Shown piece by piece: positions 43,018 through 52,589 of a stretch of DNA of 64,000 nucleotides. Both the position numbers and the translations under genes were made by a program. This DNA is from Bartonella sp. AR 15-3 (lineage in GTDB: Bacteria > Pseudomonadota > Alphaproteobacteria > Rhizobiales > Rhizobiaceae), in contig NZ_MUYE01000001.1 of NCBI RefSeq assembly GCF_002022445.1, positions 744,001-808,000 on the forward strand, read 5' to 3'. How positions within the stretch are numbered: the stretch's first letter is position 1; each line of letters starts with the position of its first letter. A model generated the notes under the pieces. The model searched no databases and had not been told where the DNA came from. It saw only the letters and a program-made list of their open reading frames with translations.

Positions 43018-45375
43018 ATGAAACGGGAATCGAAACGGGAATCTCTGCCCGAAGAATATATTCCCTATGTCCGTCATGTCAATCAACACGTGATTGCATT
43101 GGCTTCACGTTGCTTAATGACAGTAATTACTATTGAAGGTGTAAATTTTGATACTGCAGATATCAGCCAATTAAATTCTTTACATACCCAATTAAACACG
43201 CTTTTGAAGAATATAGCAGATGAACGTGTCGCTTTATATTCTCACATTATCCGTCGACGTGAAAAGATTTATCCAGAGAGCCAATTTTCTTCATCTTTTG
43301 CAACAGTCTTAGATCAACAATATAAACAAAAAATGGTTTCGCAAGATCTTTATCAAAATGATCTATTTCTTTCGGTTCTCTGGAATCCTGCAGCAGATAA
43401 AACTGAACAGCTAGCTTCTTTTTTTCACCGTTTAACACAAGCAAAGAAGATGCAATCGGAACCAGACTTTGAATCTATTCGAAAAATCGAAGAGTTAAGT
43501 CAAGATCTTATACAAGGTCTGGAATGCTATGGTGCACGACTTTTATCCACTTACGAATACAATGATATTTTATTTTCTGAGCAAAGTGAATTTCTTCATC
43601 AATTGGTGGGAGGAAGGCGTGAACGCGTACCCCTTACCTTTGGGACTATTGCCTCAACGATTTATTCAGATCGTATTATCTTCGGCAAAGAAATTATCGA
43701 AATACGTCACGAAAGCAATGAACGCTTTGTTGGTATGTTTGGCTGGAAAGAATATCCTTCTAAAACACGTCCTGGCATGACAGATGGCTTGTTGACAGCG
43801 CCCTTTGAATTTATTTTAACGCAATCCTTTGTTTTTAAAAGTAAAGCAGTCGCAAATGCTATTATGAGCCGTAAACAAAATCAAATGATTAATGTAGCGG
43901 ATCGTGCCAGTTCGCAAATTGGAGCTCTTGATGAGGCCCTTGATGATTTAGAGTCCAATCGTTTTGTTTTGGGAGAACATCATCTCTCTTTAGCCGTTTT
44001 TTCTGATCGTCCACAAGAATTGGCAGAACATCTCTCCAAAGCGCGTTCATATCTTACTAATGGTGGTGCAGTTATAGCCAGAGAAGATCTAGGATTAGAA
44101 GCAGCATGGTGGGCACAACTTCCTGGAAACTTTAGCTATCGAGCACGCTCTGGAGCTATTAGCAGCAGAAATTTTGCAGCATTATCCCCCTTCCATTCAT
44201 TCCCCGTTGGCAAACTAAAAGATAATGTTTGGGGCTCTGCTGTCGCTTTATTACAAACGCAAGCTGGCTCTCCTTATTATTTTAATTTTCATTGTGGTGA
44301 TGTCGGGAATACTTTTATTTGCGGTCCGTCAGGATCTGGCAAAACAGTCATTGTTAATTTTCTTCTTGCACAATCGCAAAAACACAACCCAACAATAGTC
44401 TTTTTTGATAAAGACCAAGGAGCAGAGATTTTTGTTCGCGCTGGAGGTGGCAAATATAAGCCTTTGAAAAATGGTAAACCTACCGGTATTGCACCATTAA
44501 AAGGTATCGAATATACAGAAAAAAACAAACTCTTTCTTCAGCACTGGATCTTAAAGTTGGTTACCACGGACGGCCAAACAGTGACAGAACAAGAGCGACA
44601 AGATGTCGCGAGAGCGATCAATGCCTTAGAAACTCTTCCTTTAGCACAACGCTCCCTCGGTGCACTCCAACTGTTTTTTGATAATACCTCTACAGAAGGT
44701 ATTGCTATACGTTTAAAACGTTGGATCAAAGGCAATCCTTTAGGGTGGGTCTTTGATAATGATCACGATGATCTCAATTTAGATGCTCAATTCATAGGTT
44801 ATGACATGACCGATTTCTTAGATAATGAAGAAATTCGTCGCCCTTTGATGATGTATCTGTTTAACCGTATTCTCGATCTTATCGATGGTCGGCGTATCAT
44901 TATTGTTATTGATGAATTCTGGAAGGCCCTTGAAGATGATTCATTTAAAGCTTTTACTCAAGATCGTCTTAAAACAATTCGTAAACAAAATGGCATGATG
45001 CTCTTTGCAACACAAAGCCCCAGAGATGCTTTGAATTCAACAATCGCTCATACAATCATTGAACAATGCCCCACCCAAATATTTTTTCCAAATCAAAAAG
45101 CTAATTACAATGATTATGTTGAAAACTTTAAATTAACTGAACGTGAATTTGAACTAATCCAATCAGAATTAAGCAGAGAATCTCGCCGCTTTCTTATTAA
45201 ACAAGGTCAAAATTCTGTTGTTGCAGAACTCAACTTACGTGGAATGGATAATGAAATTGCTGTCTTAAGTGGAACAACCAGAAATATCGAACTCGTGAAT
45301 CAAATTATAAGTGAACACGGAACAAATCCCAATGTATGGCTACCTATATTTTATCGAAGGAGACACACTCAATGA
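43018..45375 (+). CDS. virB4: T4SS ATPase VirB4
   Basis: VirB4 is the large ATPase that powers pilus assembly and substrate transfer. I use the ATG at 43018 (785 residues), downstream of AAGGAGAT. The open frame reaches back to 42901 but overlaps virB3. The N-terminal CagE/TrbE/VirB domain includes IPYVRHVNQHV. Walker A is GPSGSGKTVIVNF near residue 442 and Walker B is RIIIVIDEFWKALEDD near 625. The motif is intact, so this copy looks functional. Confidence 0.96.
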   Translation: MKRESKRESLPEEYIPYVRHVNQHVIALASRCLMTVITIEGVNFDTADISQLNSLHTQLNTLLKNIADERVALYSHIIRRREKIYPESQFSSSFATVLDQQYKQKMVSQDLYQNDLFLSVLWNPAADKTEQLASFFHRLTQAKKMQSEPDFESIRKIEELSQDLIQGLECYGARLLSTYEYNDILFSEQSEFLHQLVGGRRERVPLTFGTIASTIYSDRIIFGKEIIEIRHESNERFVGMFGWKEYPSKTRPGMTDGLLTAPFEFILTQSFVFKSKAVANAIMSRKQNQMINVADRASSQIGALDEALDDLESNRFVLGEHHLSLAVFSDRPQELAEHLSKARSYLTNGGAVIAREDLGLEAAWWAQLPGNFSYRARSGAISSRNFAALSPFHSFPVGKLKDNVWGSAVALLQTQAGSPYYFNFHCGDVGNTFICGPSGSGKTVIVNFLLAQSQKHNPTIVFFDKDQGAEIFVRAGGGKYKPLKNGKPTGIAPLKGIEYTEKNKLFLQHWILKLVTTDGQTVTEQERQDVARAINALETLPLAQRSLGALQLFFDNTSTEGIAIRLKRWIKGNPLGWVFDNDHDDLNLDAQFIGYDMTDFLDNEEIRRPLMMYLFNRILDLIDGRRIIIVIDEFWKALEDDSFKAFTQDRLKTIRKQNGMMLFATQSPRDALNSTIAHTIIEQCPTQIFFPNQKANYNDYVENFKLTEREFELIQSELSRESRRFLIKQGQNSVVAELNLRGMDNEIAVLSGTTRNIELVNQIISEHGTNPNVWLPIFYRRRHTQ

Positions 45376-45830
45376 ACCCATTGTATCTGATTAAACTTTT
45401 ATCATTATGCTCTACCTCTCTTTTATCATTATGTTCTATCTCTTATGCAGCATCGTCAACAGATCCTGAGGCATATTATCAAAATGTCATACAAGATTCA
45501 TCAGGATCAGAAATCTCAGATTTAGAAACAGCTAAATCTGCTTATGCTTCGGCAATTGCAAATCAAGAAAAGATTAAAGAAATAAATGAGAAATTATCCT
45601 CACAGACGCTTAAGGCAGAAGAGAAAGAAGCTCTTCAAACGCAGTTGGCTATTCTTCAAGCTAATCTTCAAGCGGATATTCTAAGACTTCAAGCTTCTGT
45701 CATTATAAAATCCGAAAGTGCTCAATCAAAAGAACAAGAACGTGAAAAAGAACAACAGAAAAATCATGAAGCTGTTCAAAAAACACTTCAAGAGCAGTTG
45801 GATCAAGCTAAAACTAAGCTCAAGTTATAA
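45372..45830 (+). CDS. virB5: T4SS minor pilin VirB5
   Basis: VirB5 sits at the pilus tip; in Bartonella it corresponds to the immunodominant 17-kDa antigen. The ATG at 45372 overlaps the virB4 end and has CGAAGGAG 10 bases upstream, giving 152 residues. The signal peptide contains an 8-residue tandem duplication (LLSLCSTS then LLSLCSIS), encoded by a 24-base direct repeat, and ends SYA. The mature part is helical and Gln/Lys/Glu-rich with coiled-coil character, and no TM segment. Confidence 0.9.
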   Translation: MNPLYLIKLLSLCSTSLLSLCSISYAASSTDPEAYYQNVIQDSSGSEISDLETAKSAYASAIANQEKIKEINEKLSSQTLKAEEKEALQTQLAILQANLQADILRLQASVIIKSESAQSKEQEREKEQQKNHEAVQKTLQEQLDQAKTKLKL

Positions 45831-45854
45831 ATTGACTCCAATTAGTACAAAAGA

Positions 45855-46031
45855 AAAAAGGAAAGCTCTTCAAATGTAGTTTGCTAGTTTTCAAATGAAA
45901 ACTCTAATACAGGCTGACTTTATTATTCAATGGGAATACTCAATCACAAGAAGAGCCTGAAGAGATGCAAGAAAGATGATAAACTCATATTTATCAAACA
46001 TTAAAGGCAAAATTAGAACAAGATAAAACTA
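45855..46031 (+). pseudogene. Decayed second copy of the virB5 3' half
   Basis: The gap between virB5 and virB6 is not random. In one frame, with stops, it reads KALQM*FASFQ..LIQADF, aligning with EALQTQLAILQANLQADI of VirB5. Further on, YQTLKAKLEQDKTNVRF aligns with VQKTLQEQLDQAKTKLKL, the VirB5 C-terminus. Order and spacing agree with the intact gene. I read it as a tandem virB5 duplicate reduced to its 3' half and riddled with stops. Confidence 0.75.
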
Positions 46032-46072
46032 ATGTCAGATTTTACCAAGATAAAAGTAATGTCAGATTTTTC
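46019..46072 (+). repeat. 27-bp tandem repeat containing two virB6 start codons
   Basis: Two copies (46019-46045 and 46046-46072) differ at only two or three bases. Each contains TAATGTCAGATTTT, so both provide an in-frame ATG encoding MSDF. The first copy overlaps the end of the virB5 remnant. The unit shifts the N-terminus of VirB6 by exactly nine codons without breaking the frame. Confidence 0.9.
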
Positions 46073-46502
46073 ATTTACTCCGTTTGAAAATGTTTCTTCG
46101 TATATTTTAACACCACTCAACAATGTAGTGGATACAACAGTCAGTAGCTTGTCTTCTGCTATTGCAGCGCCATTAAATCTTGCTGCAATCATTTTTATAT
46201 TTTTATATGGCTATAATGTTATGACTGGCCACGTCGCCCTTTCAATGCATAGTCTCCTTAATAATGTCATTAAAATCGTTGTTGTGACAACAATGGCAAC
46301 AAATGCAGATGTATTTAATATTTACATCAAAGATATATTTTTCGGTAATTTAGCCAATGCTATTGGGAATGCGTTCAATAGCAGTCCCGTCGACGCTAAT
46401 GTTTTCGATTATCTCTTGTTAATTACGAATACGCGCTATCAAGAATTTCTAGGTAGAGTTGGTCTTTTTGAAAAGGTTTCGGTGGGATTGGTCGGGGTTT
46501 AA
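46032..46502 (+). CDS. virB6: VirB6, N-terminal part (gene split by frameshift)
   Basis: VirB6 is the polytopic inner-membrane channel protein of the T4SS. This frame gives 156 residues with at least two hydrophobic helices (near 48-70 and 82-95) and ends EKVSVGLVGV at a TAA. The start may be the ATG at 46032 or, after the tandem repeat, 46059. The rest of the protein continues in another frame from 46502. A usual VirB6 here would be about 330-340 residues, which the two parts add up to. The break lies in GGGGTTT at 46494-46500. Confidence 0.85.
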   Translation: MSDFTKIKVMSDFSFTPFENVSSYILTPLNNVVDTTVSSLSSAIAAPLNLAAIIFIFLYGYNVMTGHVALSMHSLLNNVIKIVVVTTMATNADVFNIYIKDIFFGNLANAIGNAFNSSPVDANVFDYLLLITNTRYQEFLGRVGLFEKVSVGLVGV

Positions 46503-47053
46503 TGCTTTTGGCGGTTGTCTTTTTTTGTACAGTTGGTTTTATTATCCAAATGTTTGCAAAAATTACATTAATCATGGTGATAGGTCTTGGTCCTCTTTTC
46601 ATTAGTTTATATTTATTCAATGTAACTCGCAGATACGCCGATTCATGGATTTCAACATTAGTTAATTTTACAGTTTTACAAGTTCTTGTGATGATGCTTG
46701 GAACAATGATGTGCAAAATTATGCTGTATGTTTTCGATGGCTCATATACTTCAATCTATCTCTTGCTTCCTCCTGTCCTTGTAGTCTCAATAGTAGGAGT
46801 TATTCTCTTCCAATCACTTCCTACCATTGCTTCTGCACTCTCTAGTGGAGGGCCATATTATCATGCTGGAGTATCAGCAGGATCAGAAATGATCTCAATG
46901 GCTTCTGGTGCCTTGAACGTTGTTAGAGGAGGCTTTTCACTCGGTAGCAGTGCGGCAAGAGGAGCAACTGCAGGAGCTTCTCAAGCTGCACAAGCTGCAC
47001 AAGCCGCACAAGCTGCTCGAATGATGGGTGGAGGTGGTCGTGGCGCATTTTAA
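46502..47053 (+). CDS. virB6: VirB6, C-terminal part (gene split by frameshift)
   Basis: This 183-residue frame continues VirB6: MLLAVVFFCTVGFIIQMFAK, IGLGPLFISLYLFNVTRRYADSW and more helices, then a Gly/Ala tail with a run of QAA repeats. Its ATG overlaps the previous stop as TAATG, the arrangement used for translational re-initiation, so two half-proteins could still be made. A two-base gain or one-base loss in GGGGTTT upstream explains the shift. A sequencing error cannot be excluded. Confidence 0.85.
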   Translation: MLLAVVFFCTVGFIIQMFAKITLIMVIGLGPLFISLYLFNVTRRYADSWISTLVNFTVLQVLVMMLGTMMCKIMLYVFDGSYTSIYLLLPPVLVVSIVGVILFQSLPTIASALSSGGPYYHAGVSAGSEMISMASGALNVVRGGFSLGSSAARGATAGASQAAQAAQAAQAARMMGGGGRGAF

Positions 47054-47245
47054 TATCAAATGTTTCTCCAACACAGCTATAGTCAGTGCCTTCACACAAA
47101 AGGTATTAGCCATACGCATAGCCGCTGAAAAGCTCTCTTCGCTTTTTCAAAAAATCAGTTCTCATGTTTTGCTCCCTGTTTCGGTAAAATTATGCACTGA
47201 AAAACCCCAATATTTTATTTTTCAAAATATTTGCGAGTTCAGATA

Positions 47246-47557
47246 ATGAAACTAAAAATAACTATCATTTTAATTCTTTTGATAGCCCTTACGGGTTGCG
47301 CTTCTTTTAAAAATGGCCCCAAAAAACTTCCACGCTGTAATGGACAAAATACCCGTATGCTCAATCAAGGGAAATGGAATAATAATAACACCTTCCTTCA
47401 CAATATGGCGATCAAGCCAATCACAACTCCTGTTATCCTCAACACACAAGAAAATGAAGCACCAGAAGCTCATGTCGCACTCCCTACACTTCCTGGAAAT
47501 ACAATAAACCCTCAAACGCCCTCTTATAAGAATGCGGAGATCACACATGAAAAGTGA
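47246..47557 (+). CDS. virB7: T4SS lipoprotein VirB7
   Basis: VirB7 is the small outer-membrane lipoprotein that stabilises VirB9. The ATG at 47246 gives 103 residues: a short lipoprotein signal with lipobox LTGC (Cys at about 17), then a polar region rich in Asn, Pro and Thr. That is longer than the classic Agrobacterium protein. It overlaps virB8 by 11 bases. The 190 bases between virB6 and virB7 hold no other credible gene. Confidence 0.85.
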   Translation: MKLKITIILILLIALTGCASFKNGPKKLPRCNGQNTRMLNQGKWNNNNTFLHNMAIKPITTPVILNTQENEAPEAHVALPTLPGNTINPQTPSYKNAEITHEK

Positions 47558-48215
47558 TGAATTTAAAGAATATATAAGAGAAGCGCGGTCATTCGATATT
47601 GATCGTATGCGTAGTACGCGACTGCAAATGAAAATGGCCATAGCTTTGGCCGTGCTTTTGGGGTTGATGACAATAGCTTTGGCTTTAGCCGTGGTAACTT
47701 TAACACCCTTAAAAACCGTAGAGCCTTTCGTTATCCGCGTAGATAATTCTACAGGTATTGTCGATGTTGTTAGTGTTCTAAAAGATGAACCTCAAAATTA
47801 TGATGAAGCAATAACACGTTACTTCGCGAGCAAATATATTCGTGCACGCGAAAGTTTCCAATTATCAGAAACAGAAAATAACTTTCGTATCACTTCTCTT
47901 TTATCTTCCGTAGAAGAACAAAATCGCTTTGCCAAATGGTATTCGGGAAATAATCCAAATAGTCCGCAAAATATCTATAAAAATATGTCCGTGACAGTTA
48001 CAATAAAATCCATTTCTTTTTTAAGTAAAGATCTCATTCAAGTGCGTTACTATAAAACGATTAGAGACTCTAATGGAAAAGAAGATATTTTCCATTGGGT
48101 TTCGGTCTTAAATTTTTCCTACGTTAATACACGCATTTCAGTAGAAAATCGCTTAATTAACCCGCTTGGTTTCCAAGTGTCAGAGTATAGATCTGATCCA
48201 GAGGTAGTTCAATGA
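47547..48215 (+). CDS. virB8: T4SS protein VirB8
   Basis: VirB8 is a bitopic inner-membrane scaffold protein. I start it at the ATG at 47547 (222 residues, [17 protein letters not shown]), because the longer frame from 47532 overlaps virB7 more. A single TM helix spans about 32-54, followed by the periplasmic NTF2-like domain with [18 protein letters not shown] and [11 protein letters not shown]. Its stop overlaps virB9 by four bases (ATGA). Confidence 0.93.
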   Translation: MKSDEFKEYIREARSFDIDRMRSTRLQMKMAIALAVLLGLMTIALALAVVTLTPLKTVEPFVIRVDNSTGIVDVVSVLKDEPQNYDEAITRYFASKYIRARESFQLSETENNFRITSLLSSVEEQNRFAKWYSGNNPNSPQNIYKNMSVTVTIKSISFLSKDLIQVRYYKTIRDSNGKEDIFHWVSVLNFSYVNTRISVENRLINPLGFQVSEYRSDPEVVQ

Positions 48216-49075
48216 TTAGAGTAGTAAAAATATTCTTTTTAACTCTCATCGTTGCAATAAGCTATGATGCATCTTTATCATGGGCAGAAATTTCTCCCGT
48301 GAGTGCACAAAAAGATAATCGGATCAGATTTATTAATTATGACCCGTATAATATCACAAAAATCATTGGATCTATTCGCTCTTCAGTGCAGATTGAATTC
48401 GCTAGCGATGAAAATATTGCTTATATTGGAATTGGCAATTCCGTTGCTTGGCAAGTCGCACCAGCCGGTCACTTTGTCTTTCTCAAACCTCGTGAAGTTC
48501 AGCCTAACACCAATCTACAAATTGTCACAACTCGCCAAGATGGGACAAAACGATCTTATCAATTTGAACTTCAAGTGCGTGAAGGCGATGTTTCTGTCGG
48601 TAATGACACATATTTCCTTGTAAAGTTTCGTTATCCAGAAGATGAAGCCTTGCGTGAACAATTAGCTCAAGAAGCTAAAGCACAAAAAAATGCAGAAGAA
48701 TTTGTCGATGATATCCTCAATATGCATGAAGATTTTGGACCGCGCAATTGGGCTTATACTGCTCAAGGTTCCCCCCTCATTGAACCAAGCTCCGTCTATG
48801 ATAACGGAAAAACAACAACATTTACCTTTTTAGGAAATAATGAAATCCCTGCCATTTATCTTGTCTTACTTGATGGACAAGAAACTATCGTTCCAAAAAC
48901 AATTAAAGGAAACCAGGTCATTGTCCATGCCATAGCCATGCAATTCACTCTGCGACGTGGTAACGAAGTTCTGTGTATCTTTAATAAAGGTTTCATCCCA
49001 AGAGGGATTAATCCCGGAACTGGAACAACATCACCTTCTGTCCAACGTGAAATAAACGTAGAGAAACAGCCATGA
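48212..49075 (+). CDS. virB9: T4SS outer-membrane complex protein VirB9
   Basis: VirB9 lines the outer-membrane pore together with VirB7 and VirB10. The 287-residue protein has a signal peptide ending near SWA (residue 26) and the VirB9/CagX beta-rich fold, with [14 protein letters not shown], the linker with Ala/Lys/Glu, then [21 protein letters not shown] and the C-terminal beta-sandwich. Four-base overlaps with virB8 and virB10 show tight coupling. Confidence 0.94.
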   Translation: MIRVVKIFFLTLIVAISYDASLSWAEISPVSAQKDNRIRFINYDPYNITKIIGSIRSSVQIEFASDENIAYIGIGNSVAWQVAPAGHFVFLKPREVQPNTNLQIVTTRQDGTKRSYQFELQVREGDVSVGNDTYFLVKFRYPEDEALREQLAQEAKAQKNAEEFVDDILNMHEDFGPRNWAYTAQGSPLIEPSSVYDNGKTTTFTFLGNNEIPAIYLVLLDGQETIVPKTIKGNQVIVHAIAMQFTLRRGNEVLCIFNKGFIPRGINPGTGTTSPSVQREINVEKQP

Positions 49076-50295
49076 ATAATGATGAAGTGGATGAAATAGA
49101 TCTTGATAAGTATGATATGATAAAGGATCGTGATACAATAGAGGATGGTCAAGAAAAAAAAGAGGGCTTTAATTTAGGAAAAGCCCTTGCTCTTCTTATT
49201 CTCTTTGGTGTCTGTATTTATTTAATATATACAATCCTTTCATCTTCAAAAGATACAAAAAAACAGCTCATAGAATTACCTAAAGAAGCAAGCAGTAAAC
49301 AAACAGAACTGTTCCAATCGATAAAACCCACGATGGCTCCTCTAGAGTTAGCTGATAAAAATAACCCCTTATTGCCTAAGGTCGAATTACCAACACCAAC
49401 AATCAATCAACCAAAATTTGATCATAAATTATTAGAAGCAGCACAACGTGCTCCCGTTTTAGCCTATATTAATCCAAATCAGCAACAAGTTACTCCAGAA
49501 AATAATAATAATGCCGTTTCTCTGGATCAAAATAACAATCGCTCAAATAAAACAGCACAATCCTTTAATCACCTCCTCGAAGCAACAAAGTTAGACGGTG
49601 TTCATGCATCAACACTCGGGAACCGAAATTACATCATTGCAATGGGAGCTTCTATTCCATGTATCTTAGAAACAGCAATCAGCAGTGAACAACAAGGTTT
49701 TGTTAGCTGTATCGTTTCCAGAGATATCTTGTCAGACAATGGTCGCATCGTCCTGCTCGATAAAGGAACACAAATCATCGGTGAATATCGTAGCGGTTTA
49801 AAAAAAGGCCAATCGCGTCTTTTCATATTATGGAATAGAGCTAAAACACCAGAGGGTATCATTATAACATTGTCCTCACCAGCAACAGATTCCTTAGGCC
49901 GATCAGGTGTTGATGGTGATATTGATAATCACTGGTTTGAACGACTTGGTTCTGCATTTCTTGTTTCAATCGTCAGAGATGCAACAAGTTACGCAAATAA
50001 CCGGCTAAATTTACTAAAAACACCAACACAAGAAGAACAAACAACAGAGACCTTGTCTTCAGGAACACATAGCCTTTATGCAGGAATAGATATGGCAAAA
50101 ATTATCGCGGAAAATTACGCCCATATCCCTCCAACCTTGACCAAAAATCAAGGTGAAATAGTTAATGTTTTTGTTGCCCGCGACCTAGATTTCTCAACTG
50201 TATATAAATTGAAAATTGTCGAAAATAACAAGCAGGTTATTCGTCGTGCTTTTTCGGGAGACTTTCATAAAAATTCTACGGTGACATTGAAATGA
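49072..50295 (+). CDS. virB10: T4SS channel protein VirB10
   Basis: VirB10 spans both membranes and gates the channel. The 407-residue protein has a cytoplasmic N-terminus of about 33 residues rich in Asp/Glu/Lys, a TM helix (about 34-54, ALLILFGVCIYLIYTIL), and an Asn/Pro/Gln linker. The C-terminal VirB10/TrbI domain includes AMGASIPCILETAISS and GDIDNHWFERLGSAFLVS, the antenna region. Its stop overlaps virB11 by four bases. Confidence 0.95.
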   Translation: MNNDEVDEIDLDKYDMIKDRDTIEDGQEKKEGFNLGKALALLILFGVCIYLIYTILSSSKDTKKQLIELPKEASSKQTELFQSIKPTMAPLELADKNNPLLPKVELPTPTINQPKFDHKLLEAAQRAPVLAYINPNQQQVTPENNNNAVSLDQNNNRSNKTAQSFNHLLEATKLDGVHASTLGNRNYIIAMGASIPCILETAISSEQQGFVSCIVSRDILSDNGRIVLLDKGTQIIGEYRSGLKKGQSRLFILWNRAKTPEGIIITLSSPATDSLGRSGVDGDIDNHWFERLGSAFLVSIVRDATSYANNRLNLLKTPTQEEQTTETLSSGTHSLYAGIDMAKIIAENYAHIPPTLTKNQGEIVNVFVARDLDFSTVYKLKIVENNKQVIRRAFSGDFHKNSTVTLK

Positions 50296-50630
50296 AACAA
50301 AACTGCCAAAATGTAAATGATGAAACTACTGCCATCGTTTTAACAAAGCTCAAACCAATTCATAACTTTCTCAAAGATGAAAATCTTTTCGAAATCGTTA
50401 TTAACCGTCCTTATCAGGTCATGATTGAAGGAATTACAGGATGGAAAACAATAGAAGTACCAGAGCTCTCTTTTAATGAACTTATGGGGATGGCTAAAGT
50501 GATCGCTGCTTATTCTAAGCAAAGTATTTCCGATAAAAATCCAATACTATCAGCTACCTTGCCAAATAATGAGCGTATTCAAATCGTCATTCCTCCAGTT
50601 GTAGAAACACTGATTGAACACTATATATAA
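50292..50630 (+). pseudogene. virB11: virB11, truncated before its ATPase motifs
   Basis: VirB11 is a hexameric traffic ATPase of about 340 residues that switches the T4SS between pilus assembly and export. Only the N-terminal domain is present: about 103 residues in frame, through LPNNERIQIVIPPVVE, after which the sequence departs (TLIEHYI) and stops at 112. No Walker A or B box is encoded. Twenty-six bases after this stop a bep begins. The break is sharp, so a rearrangement placed effector DNA here. No complete virB11 lies elsewhere in the window. Confidence 0.9.
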
Positions 50631-50655
50631 AAAACTACATTATGAGAAAATCATT

Positions 50656-52329
50656 ATGAAACAAACACTCTCAAACGAAGCAATAATGACAGAATCAGCA
50701 TCTAGTTTGCCTTCACCTAATAATTATAACTATCCCAATAGTCTTACATTAAAGAATAAATATGGAATCATAAATCATCAAGAATTTATGGATAAATGTG
50801 CACATGATTCAGCAAAAGCAGCCATTAATTTGCGTCAAGAAGCACTGCCAAAGAAGTTTGACTCTTCCTATTTAAAATATCTTCATAAACGCTTATTTGA
50901 AAGCTCGTTTGAATGGGCTGGTTGTACTCGTGATATCCCTTTTCCATTTAAAGATGGTACACTTGCTGTTATGCCAGAAATGATGAGATCAAATTGGAAA
51001 ACAGACAAACCTATTGTTTTTGCAACCGGTAATAAAGTGCAAGATGGTTTGAAAAATATAGATAGAATGCTCATCGAAAAGGATAATTTACAAAACTTAC
51101 CACGCCAAGAGTTTATTCATCATATAGCCGAAATATTTTCTTCTCTCAACTACACGCATCCTTTTAGAGAAGGCAATGGACGTACACAACGGCTATTTTG
51201 CGAAAAACTTGCTCAAGCTGCAAATTATAATCTTGACTTTTCAGTTGTAACAAAAGAGCGTATGTCTGAGGTCAGTATTGCAGCAGCACAAGATGGCAAT
51301 CTAGAACCGATGAAAAAGCTTTTTGATGATATCTCCGACCCTCACAAAACAGCTATTTTAAAGGAATTCATAAGCAATATACAAAATATTGATCAAGAAG
51401 ATATTAATGATTGTATTATTGTAGCAGCGGATAAAGGTGTAACCTATACAGGAATTTATAAAGGTGCAAGCCCAAATAGTATTATAATCAAAACAGAAAA
51501 TACTTATACGATCTGTAGCAAAGATCATCTCACACCAGAACAATTAAAAACATTAAATCTTAATAATGAATGTACCCTGAAAATTCCAACCACTCAAAAT
51601 AAAGAAAATGTTTTAATTCCAAAAGAAATATTAGCTCCTTTGACATCAAAACAAATATTAAAAAAAATTCAAAACAATACTGACATTCAAAACAAAAAAA
51701 AAGAAATCAAACATTTATCAAAACTTGTATATGCTAGCGCTAAAACATTAAATCAACAGATAAAGGTAATTAATAATAATCAAAGGCTAAGCAAACAGCT
51801 TTCCTCACAAATTATATCTTCTCCCAACTCTGTTGCTAATCTTGCAGGCTTTGAAATATTGGGTATGAAAAGCCCAGCGCGTAAAAAAGCTGAAGATCAT
51901 GCTATCAAACTCGCTAACTCGATTGACACTTATGCATCTATTATAAAAAATGTTAAGGCAACAATAATCCAACAGTACAAATCAGAACAAAAACGCCTTC
52001 AAACAACGGTAAAACTACCCAGCCCAACATTGCAAAATATTCTTAACTTATCAGAAGAAAAGCGAAAGGAATTGTTATCAGAGGAAAAGTTATCTTCTTC
52101 TATTGCCAGAGAACTGGATGAATTTATGCATGCACTCAATACTCGTCTTTCACCAAGCGAGCGTAAAAACATTCATGAAAGTGATCATCAACAATTAGCT
52201 AAAAGTGTTGGCATATCAGAAAATAAAGCAGCAACAATCATCAAAGTTGCTCAAGAAGCTAAAGAGGTATCCCAACAAATACAAAAACTAGCCTTTAGTG
52301 TTGAAAAACAGTTTATTGTAGCAAACTAA
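50656..52329 (+). CDS. Bep effector, Fic-BID, intact Fic motif
   Basis: I start this at the ATG at 50656 (557 residues); an open frame back to 50614 overlaps the virB11 fragment. The Fic domain (about 25-230) starts NYPNSLTLKNKYG and contains the full catalytic motif HPFREGNGRTQR (from residue 168), so AMPylation of a host target is expected. An OB-like linker follows (about 255-330, KGVTYTGIYKGASPNS), then the BID domain (about 340-557, including LPSPTLQNILNLSEEKR and LAKSVGISENKAATIIK), the VirD4 recruitment signal. No antitoxin-like helix is seen at the N-terminus. It is the only bep on the plus strand. Confidence 0.92.
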   Translation: MKQTLSNEAIMTESASSLPSPNNYNYPNSLTLKNKYGIINHQEFMDKCAHDSAKAAINLRQEALPKKFDSSYLKYLHKRLFESSFEWAGCTRDIPFPFKDGTLAVMPEMMRSNWKTDKPIVFATGNKVQDGLKNIDRMLIEKDNLQNLPRQEFIHHIAEIFSSLNYTHPFREGNGRTQRLFCEKLAQAANYNLDFSVVTKERMSEVSIAAAQDGNLEPMKKLFDDISDPHKTAILKEFISNIQNIDQEDINDCIIVAADKGVTYTGIYKGASPNSIIIKTENTYTICSKDHLTPEQLKTLNLNNECTLKIPTTQNKENVLIPKEILAPLTSKQILKKIQNNTDIQNKKKEIKHLSKLVYASAKTLNQQIKVINNNQRLSKQLSSQIISSPNSVANLAGFEILGMKSPARKKAEDHAIKLANSIDTYASIIKNVKATIIQQYKSEQKRLQTTVKLPSPTLQNILNLSEEKRKELLSEEKLSSSIARELDEFMHALNTRLSPSERKNIHESDHQQLAKSVGISENKAATIIKVAQEAKEVSQQIQKLAFSVEKQFIVAN

Positions 52330-52352
52330 AATATAAAAATTCTTCCTTCATG

Positions 52353-52500
52353 TGATATCGCATATAAAATACTCTCTGAAAGTATTAGCATATCAGAAAG
52401 TACAACGAAGACAATTGCAGAAATTTTTGATAAAACTTCAAAAATATACTTTAGATTTTCAAAGTTCAAAATAAATCAATCAAAAAATGATGATAAAACA
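52353..52500 (+). pseudogene. BID-domain tail remnant
   Basis: Just downstream of the plus-strand bep, an open frame without a start reads KILSESISISESTTKTIAEIFDKT. This aligns with the last BID helix of the neighbours, for example LAESIGISENKAKVIAETV. It is probably the leftover 3' end of another plus-strand bep deleted by recombination. Confidence 0.65.
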
Positions 52501-52589
52501 TTTATAATGATTAAGCAGCGTTTAGCGAATTTTTATATAATCATTGAGTGTACTACGTTCTCTTGGTGAGAAGAGTAAATTGATTTACT

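Noticed and set aside
47028..47246. 72-codon ORF between virB6 and virB7
   Set aside because: It overlaps the virB6 end, has no family resemblance and no ribosome site of note.
47270..47641. 123-codon minus-strand ORF opposite virB7-virB8
   Set aside because: It is a shadow of two well-supported plus-strand genes.
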